Assembly (NCBI GenBank): GCA_009823505.1
Contig: VZQC01005901.1
Coordinates: 73,789-137,788 of the forward strand
Origin: Rhizomys pruinosus
Taxonomy: Eukaryota > Chordata > Mammalia > Rodentia > Spalacidae
Reading direction: 5' to 3'
Length of the DNA stretch: 64,000 nucleotides
Shown: one piece after another, positions 58,640 to 64,000 of the stretch
How positions within the stretch are numbered: the first letter of the stretch is position 1
Layout of the letters: each line of letters starts with the position of its first letter
The notes under the pieces: model-generated
Database searches by the model: none
What the model saw: only the letters and a program-made list of their open reading frames with translations
Told to the model about the DNA's origin: nothing
Made by a program: the position numbers and the translations under genes

Positions 58640-59045
58640 AGTTAGTTAGCAAGCGTGGTTGTGGAGGTGAGCCAGAGGTTAGAGATCTTGCAGTACATGC
58701 AAAAGGCCTGGGGTTGAGAGCTCTGGAAGCCACCTAAATGCTGCGTAGGCATGGTGGCCACCCACTTCCGGCTTCATAAGGCAGAGGCAGGACCCCAGAG
58801 CCAGCTGACTGGGTTAGCAAGACTAACTACTTCAATGAAGTCTGGGTTTGATGGAGAGTCCCTGCCTCGATGACTATGGTGGAAGAGCAATCAAGGAAGA
58901 TTCTGGATATCAACCTGGGGCCTCTGAACACATATCTACACACATGCATGTGCACCTGCACACCCATGTGTACCCACATGCATGTGAGCAGGTTTATCCA
59001 CAAACATGTACAGCACACTCACATATCACATACATAAACATGAAA
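58640..59045 (+). mobile_element. B4-type SINE, diverged
   Basis: GCCAGAGGTTAGAGATCTTGC, GTAGGCATGGTGGCCACCCAC and GGCCTCTGAACACATATCTAC with a CA-rich end. Confidence 0.6.
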
Positions 59046-59261
59046 AAAAGAGAAAATATATAAAATATATAAAAAAGAAAATATATAAAGTAAGAGATCA
59101 AGTTGGGAGGTACAAGAGGACACTCAATAGAATGTTGACCGCAAATCGGGTGCCAGCAGAAGGCATGTAAGATCACCAAAAGCTGAGAGCCAACACCCAC
59201 TGCCACTCTCAGGCATGCTGCACCCTTATACACCCAAGGAGCTTCTTCAGGAACGGATTAA

Positions 59262-59356
59262 GTCATTTACTCCTCATAAACACTCTGTGTCAGACGCAAT
59301 TATCCTCATGTTATGGACAGAGAAATTGTGTACACTAAGAAAAGTGACTACATAAT
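59262..59356 (-). mobile_element. MIR SINE fragment
   Basis: TTTACTCCTCATAAACACTC, ATTATCCTCATGTTATGGAC and AAATTGTGTACACTAAG fit antisense MIR. Confidence 0.65.
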
Positions 59357-59644
59357 CTCCTCCTGGCCTGATATAACTCATCTACCTGGGCCCTAGGCAG
59401 TGCCTACCTGCCAGAGACCCTGGAATGTCTTTCTCTCTTTACCTTTTGGATCCAATTTCAGCCTCCCTTGGCCACTCCTAGTCCCTACTCTGGGCACCAG
59501 CACACACATGCAGTTCCGCTTTCATCCTTGGGTTGTTGGGCTACTTTCTATAGCTGCTCTGGTTTTTGCCCCAGATTTGCAAATCCTGGTTTCTTTCCTT
59601 CACCCTCACTAAGTTACTGTCTCCAAAAGAACAGCTGCTCTTGT

Positions 59645-59705
59645 GGTAGTCTCAGAGCACAGTACAATGCCTAGCATATATAGGTACTCAATAAACATTG
59701 GCCAG
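59645..59705 (+). mobile_element. MIR/L2 3' tail
   Basis: GCACAGTACAATGCCTAGCAT ... GTACTCAATAAACATT is the shared CORE/L2 tail pattern. Confidence 0.6.
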
Positions 59706-60087
59706 ATTGAATTCAATCAAACTGAGCTAATCTAGAGGTAAGGACTATAGGCAGAGAAGCCAGGGCTGCTTGCGGATTCTCTCCAGGAACTGGGGAATGA
59801 CCAAACTGCCCGTAGCTAACCCACCTTTCTCAGTGCTGGCCTCCAGCAGTGAGCATTTACTGCAGAAATCAGAAGTGGCACCGGGACTGATGGATGGCTA
59901 CCACCACCATAAAGAGCTGTGGGACACAGTCTCCAGTCACAGCCTCGGGGCTTCTGGGTCCCTTGGAACTTTATGGCATTGTTACCATGGCAGTCACGGA
60001 TGTAACGCAAAAAATGGAGGTAAAAAATGAAATTCCTCTAGAGGTGAAATAGCGGCAGGATCCCATTAACAAGCAACAGTGCATTCC

Positions 60088-60322
60088 TTGACCCCTCTGA
60101 GCCTCGGTTTCCCCTTCTGTAAAATGATGGCAATGACCCTCATTAAATGACAGTTGATAAGATCAAATGTAAGTATAGGTAGATGTATGATAGATGGATA
60201 GATAGATAGAATGATAAAGTTAGAGAAATATAGATAACATGATAGACAGATAGATGATAGATAGATGATAGGCAGGTAGATGAGAGAGCACAGTAGATAG
60301 CACACAGTAGGTGCTCTATAAT
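60088..60322 (+). mobile_element. MIR SINE split by a GATA microsatellite
   Basis: CCTCTGAGCCTCGGTTTCCCC and TAAAATGATGGCAATGACCC precede a GATA-type tract; CACACAGTAGGTGCTCTATAA follows it, completing MIR. Confidence 0.75.
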
Positions 60323-61167
60323 AGAAAGCAATTCATATTTTCTTACCTGTGAGGGATAAATATGATTTCTAGCATGATTCCATTTTGCCAGAGTGAAGAC
60401 TCTGGGTTTAGCTTACTTTGGTTTTTATTGAAAATACAAGTAGGCACTCTGGGGTTAATGGCTGGAAGGAACTTTATGGTCCACAAAAATGTAGCTTCCC
60501 ATTGATCAAATGTGAACAGGCTGCCATCTAAAATTTCTGTCAAACAGCTTGGAATCAACTTTTCACCAACTTTCCAGATCCTGCCTCTTCAGGCGAAGAA
60601 TTTGCTTCTGGGTTCCTCTGGTCACTGACTTGACTTTGCTGGTTAATATACTGTTGGCAGTTACTCATCAGCAAGTGTGAATAACACCCCTAATAAGCTG
60701 TCTGGGCCTTGCAAAGGAGTCCAGAGCTCTGTGGCATTTGTGACTAACACCCTAATAAAAACGCCAAAGGATGTTACCCTAAATCTGACTGGGGTGATGG
60801 ATTTATTCATTTCCAGGTAACATCTATTTGCCTCACAAGACCCTCCTCTCAACAGCCCCACTGGGTCAGGTCCCCTCTATCACGTCTGTACCAGCCCCAA
60901 CCCATCGCATCCAGTCCTTCAGTAAGTCTCCTTCTTGCCCTGTTTCCTAGACATGAATCACCAAGTCATCCTCCAGAGACAAGAGAGCTATCCCTTGGGT
61001 AGCTAGGTGATTGCTCTAGAGATGGGAGGGCAGTGGAGGGGAGACAGGAGGTGAGGAAAGAGAGGGAAACATAGGGGTGAAAAATACAAGATCCAGGGAA
61101 GGCGTCTTGATGATGGTTCCTACATTCCTGTTTTTTCAACATTATAGTAATGATGTACATGATTGGG
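60323..61167. other. Single-copy intron, candidate conserved element
   Basis: No repeat recognised. Contains TTGATCAAATG (TCF/LEF-like, near 60503), TAATAAGC and CCCTAATAAAAACGCC. Possible enhancer by composition only. Confidence 0.4.
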
Positions 61168-61173
61168 AGAAAG

Positions 61174-61212
<39 letters not shown>

Positions 61213-61239
61213 GAAAGAAAGAGAAAGAAAGAGAGAAAC
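61168..61239. repeat. (GAAA)n/(GA)n microsatellite
   Basis: GAAA units with GAGAAA interruptions over about 70 bases. Confidence 0.95.
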
Positions 61240-63162
61240 TGAACACCAGCTAACTCATAGACTAGGAGCAAAAAGGGGTAGGCAACAGGAAAACTGCCAC
61301 TGCTTGGGACCACTGATGCGACTCCACCAAGGGAAGTCAGAACTTCGGTGATGGGATGCACACAGCAGTGAGGCTGAAGGGAGAGGAAGGAGGAGGGGGA
61401 GGGCTTGGGAGACTCCATACAGGAGAGAGGCAAAAGGCCAAGCTTTCAGAGCAGGTCATCCCTGACCTCAGTCCTCACAGCGCATCACCTGATTCTCCGG
61501 CCAAACAACCTCCCAGATCCCAGCATCTTTGGGAAAGCCCTTTCCTTTTCCTGCCACTTGATCTCTGGATCAATCCTTTAATTCACAAGTCTTGAATGCT
61601 GTGACGAGCTCCTCCTTTTCTGATGCTAAGAGCTTGCTGAAATTTTTTAAGCAAACTCTTAAGGCAAAAATGTCTTTAAACATAAAAAGGTTACAACAGA
61701 TGGCCTTGCCCAAGATGCTCAAGAGATGGCTGACCCCACCTTGCCCCTTCTATCTCCATCAAAGTCTACACCCAAGAGTGAAACTGTGTTCCTAAGAAGG
61801 ATCAGCCTGTGTAACCTGTGTAGTTGATAGCGATTCCCATTTTAAAACCTGATGAGGATGAATCACTAACTCTTATGCCAGAATCCAGAATAAGCACAAG
61901 ACCCAAAACATGAAATTTTAATCACTCTCTCTTGACTTGGTCATTAAAAATCTTCCCAGATAATGTTATACTATAACACACAGCAACAAAGCAACTGATG
62001 GAAATCTTCCAGGGTTCAAATAAATCTCTCAGCTCTTAAAAGAATGACTAGAATAAATAGTGGACATCTATGAAATTAAGGAGAATAAAGTCAGGCATGG
62101 TGGTATACACCTATAGTCTCAGCATTCAGAGGGCTGAAATTGGAGGGCAAGTTGAAGGACAGTGTGGGCTACCTTTTGAGAACCTGTCTCCAATTTTATT
62201 TTTAAAAATGGGAGAAAAAGCACTCTCTCCCAGGCTCCTAAGATGCTTCCAGCTAAAAGAGAAGGTGGGGGTCTAGTAAGGATCCAGCCTCTTCAATTTT
62301 GCTAGAAGAGAATGAACACAGACACAGTTTATAAAGTGCACGGGAGCTCTGTTGCTGTGATTTGATGTGGTTATTGTCATTGTTGGTAACTCCAATTTAG
62401 AGCATGTGAACCTAGGCTTAAAACAGAAAAGACAAAGTGAGGTAAAAGGAGAGGCTCAACTGAGCCCATAGTTTGGGCTCTAACATCTACAGTCAGCCAA
62501 ACAGAAGGCCTAGGACAGCCGTGCTCACTGTAACCAGCAAGTTGCACAGGAGATGCAAACAAGTATTACAGGCATTCCAGATGCAGTAGGGCCGCAGCTC
62601 TGGAGACTATCGCTGAACAGTTTCAGACAACAATGGTGAGTGTCCAAGGAAAGGTCCAAATGGGCTGAATGTTGAATGGAGCTAGAATATTGGGGTAGGA
62701 GGTTCTGGCGAGGCGGCGAGGATTCTGGCAAGGTTGGTGGGGTTGGAGAAAATGTGAAAGCAGGATAAGTCAAAGAGAGAAAGCAGCTGGGGCAGGAGGT
62801 GGGGGTCCAGAAAGCTCTGTGGGCAGCATATCCACTCAATGAAGTTGTCTTGGCATCTGCCCACCTCCCCCGTCCACCCTCGCTCACTACCAGGAGTCCC
62901 AGCTTTGAGCAAGTGTCCTTGCCAAGTCCTTCTGAGAGATGGGCATCCCAGGGCTGGGCAGGCATCTGGAGGACTGCCGAGGGGCAGGAACTGTGACTAT
63001 GTCAGTCTTTGGGTTTCTCTCCTCTTTAACTCCTCACCATGGGCAGATTTAGGTTAGGGCCAGGCAGATTTATCTACTTGTCACTGCTCTGTGTGAATCC
63101 CACAAAACCTGGATGCCAGGCCACCCAAGTCCTCCTGTGTAACCCAGATATTTCCAGGCTCC
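61240..63162. other. Mostly single-copy intron
   Basis: One worn SINE at 62.1 kb; no gene seen. Confidence 0.5.
62086..62205 (+). mobile_element. Old B1/B4-type SINE
   Basis: AAAGTCAGGCATGGTGGTATAC to GAGAACCTGTCTCCAATTTT; strongly diverged. Confidence 0.6.
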
Positions 63163-63172
63163 TGCGCACGCG

Positions 63173-63224
<52 letters not shown>
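63163..63224. repeat. (CG)n-(CA)n alternating purine-pyrimidine tract
   Basis: A GCGCACGCGCGCGCGCG block runs into about 20 CA units, all alternating pyrimidine-purine. Confidence 0.96.
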
Positions 63225-63227
<3 letters not shown>

Positions 63228-63595
63228 TGCTTTAAGTAAACTTACTTACAATTTTGTGTTGGATGGCATCCACGGCTAGTCTGGGGCACCTAGGATACAG
63301 ATTGGACACACCTGTCTCTACTACATTACTGTGGTCACAAGCAAGTCCAATCTTCTGTTGAGCACACAGGCTCCCAACACTACAGGACACTATGGTAACT
63401 AAGATGCTCCCTCCTATAACAGCAGAGTGGGGAAGGCAGGGGTCTCCTACTGAACAGCTTCTTGAAGTCTCTTAGATGACAAAAAAAAAAATTAAGAAAG
63501 TGGGATTCTTATCCAGGGGCATGTGTGTTGAGAACTGGGGCTGGCCTGTGATTAGTCTTTGAGCTGGTCACGTTGTCTTTTTTCTTTTTCTTTTT

Positions 63596-63732
63596 CTTTC
63601 TTTTTTTTTTTGGTGTTTTTGAGACAGGGTCTCCCATTAGTCACAGCTGGCCTGGAGCTCACTATGTAGACCAGGCTGGCCTTGAACTCACAAAGATCCG
63701 CCTGCCTCTGCCTCCCAAGTGCTGGGATTATT
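63596..63732 (-). mobile_element. B1 SINE, antisense, truncated
   Basis: CTTTC-rich poly(T), then TTTTTGAGACAGGGTCTCCC to CCCAAGTGCTGGGATTA; the last ~25 bases of B1 are absent. Confidence 0.88.
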
Positions 63733-63861
63733 GTCTTGCTAGTTCATGTAAATTCCTGGGAATAACTACAATAGCCAATACTGTCAAGTGCTGTGTGGTA
63801 CCACTATCCTAAAAGCTTAATCCTTACCAGCTAATCTAATCCTCAGAGATAAAAACTGCTT

Positions 63862-64000
63862 TTTATGCTTATGAGTGTATTTCCTGAATATACGTAAGTG
63901 CACCATGTGCATGCAATGCCCTGTAGAGGTAGAAGAGGGAGTCAGATCCCCTAGAACTGGAGTTAGGTACAGTTATTGGCCACCATGTGGGTGCTGGGCA
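63862..64000 (-). mobile_element. B2 SINE, antisense, cut by the window end
   Basis: TATGCTTATGAGTGTATTTCC through CCACCATGTGGGTGCTGGGC; the head lies past position 64000. Confidence 0.85.

Larger units (their letters stand above)
37607..64000 (-). other. Lmx1a: Lmx1a intron upstream of the LIM2 exon
   Basis: The exon for the first LIM domain should lie at higher coordinates for a minus-strand gene. I saw no sequence encoding its motifs, so the intron appears to run past the window end, more than 26 kb. It holds two CTCF-type motifs, a duplicated polypyrimidine tract, old MIR/L2/L1M debris and a few young SINEs. Confidence 0.75.

Overview
This is nuclear DNA of a muroid rodent. B1, B2, B3 and B4 SINEs, rodent LINE-1 tails and dense dinucleotide microsatellites cover much of it. 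The B1 and B2 consensus variants do not look like house mouse or rat, so another muroid lineage is more likely; I cannot name the species.

The only protein-coding sequence I can support is one exon on the minus strand, 37374-37606. It encodes the second LIM zinc finger of the LIM-homeodomain transcription factor Lmx1a. Both splice sites, a pyrimidine tract and a plausible branch point are present, and all eight zinc ligands are intact. No other Lmx1a exon was recognised. The window therefore reads as two large Lmx1a introns: more than 37 kb downstream of the exon (1-37373) and more than 26 kb upstream (37607-64000). Almost every other open frame is a shadow of SINEs, LINEs or microsatellites.

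Layout. 1-6 kb: mostly single-copy intron with a B4, a MIR and CA repeats. 6-9 kb: a cluster of old DNA-transposon debris (URR1-like, MER5A, and a decayed hAT transposase C-terminus). 9-20 kb: B1, B2, B4, a MaLR LTR broken up by microsatellites, an antisense L1 ORF2 fragment, and a truncated U2 snRNA retropseudogene. 20-22 kb: the one GC-rich region, a CpG island with homeodomain, FOX, OTX-like and CRE motifs; it is the best candidate regulatory element. 22-35 kb: dense SINEs, a probable ancient LTR, and a 5'-truncated L1 with a clean target-site duplication. 35-38 kb: the exon and its close flanks. 38-48 kb: single-copy intron with a duplicated polypyrimidine tract, a nested repeat stack, and two near-perfect CTCF motifs in the same orientation. 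48-54 kb: ancient L1M and L2 fragments plus a young B2. 54-64 kb: mostly single-copy intron with MIRs, a URR1-like element, a B4, GATA and GAAA repeats, and a CG/CA alternating tract.

The most unusual signals are: chimeric SINEs with a tRNA-derived head fused to B1, each bounded by one target-site duplication; a B2 subfamily with a 17-bp internal duplication; a B2-tail inverted repeat that could fold into a long hairpin; and the intragenic CpG island. No operon, CRISPR array, phage or other non-mammalian system is present.
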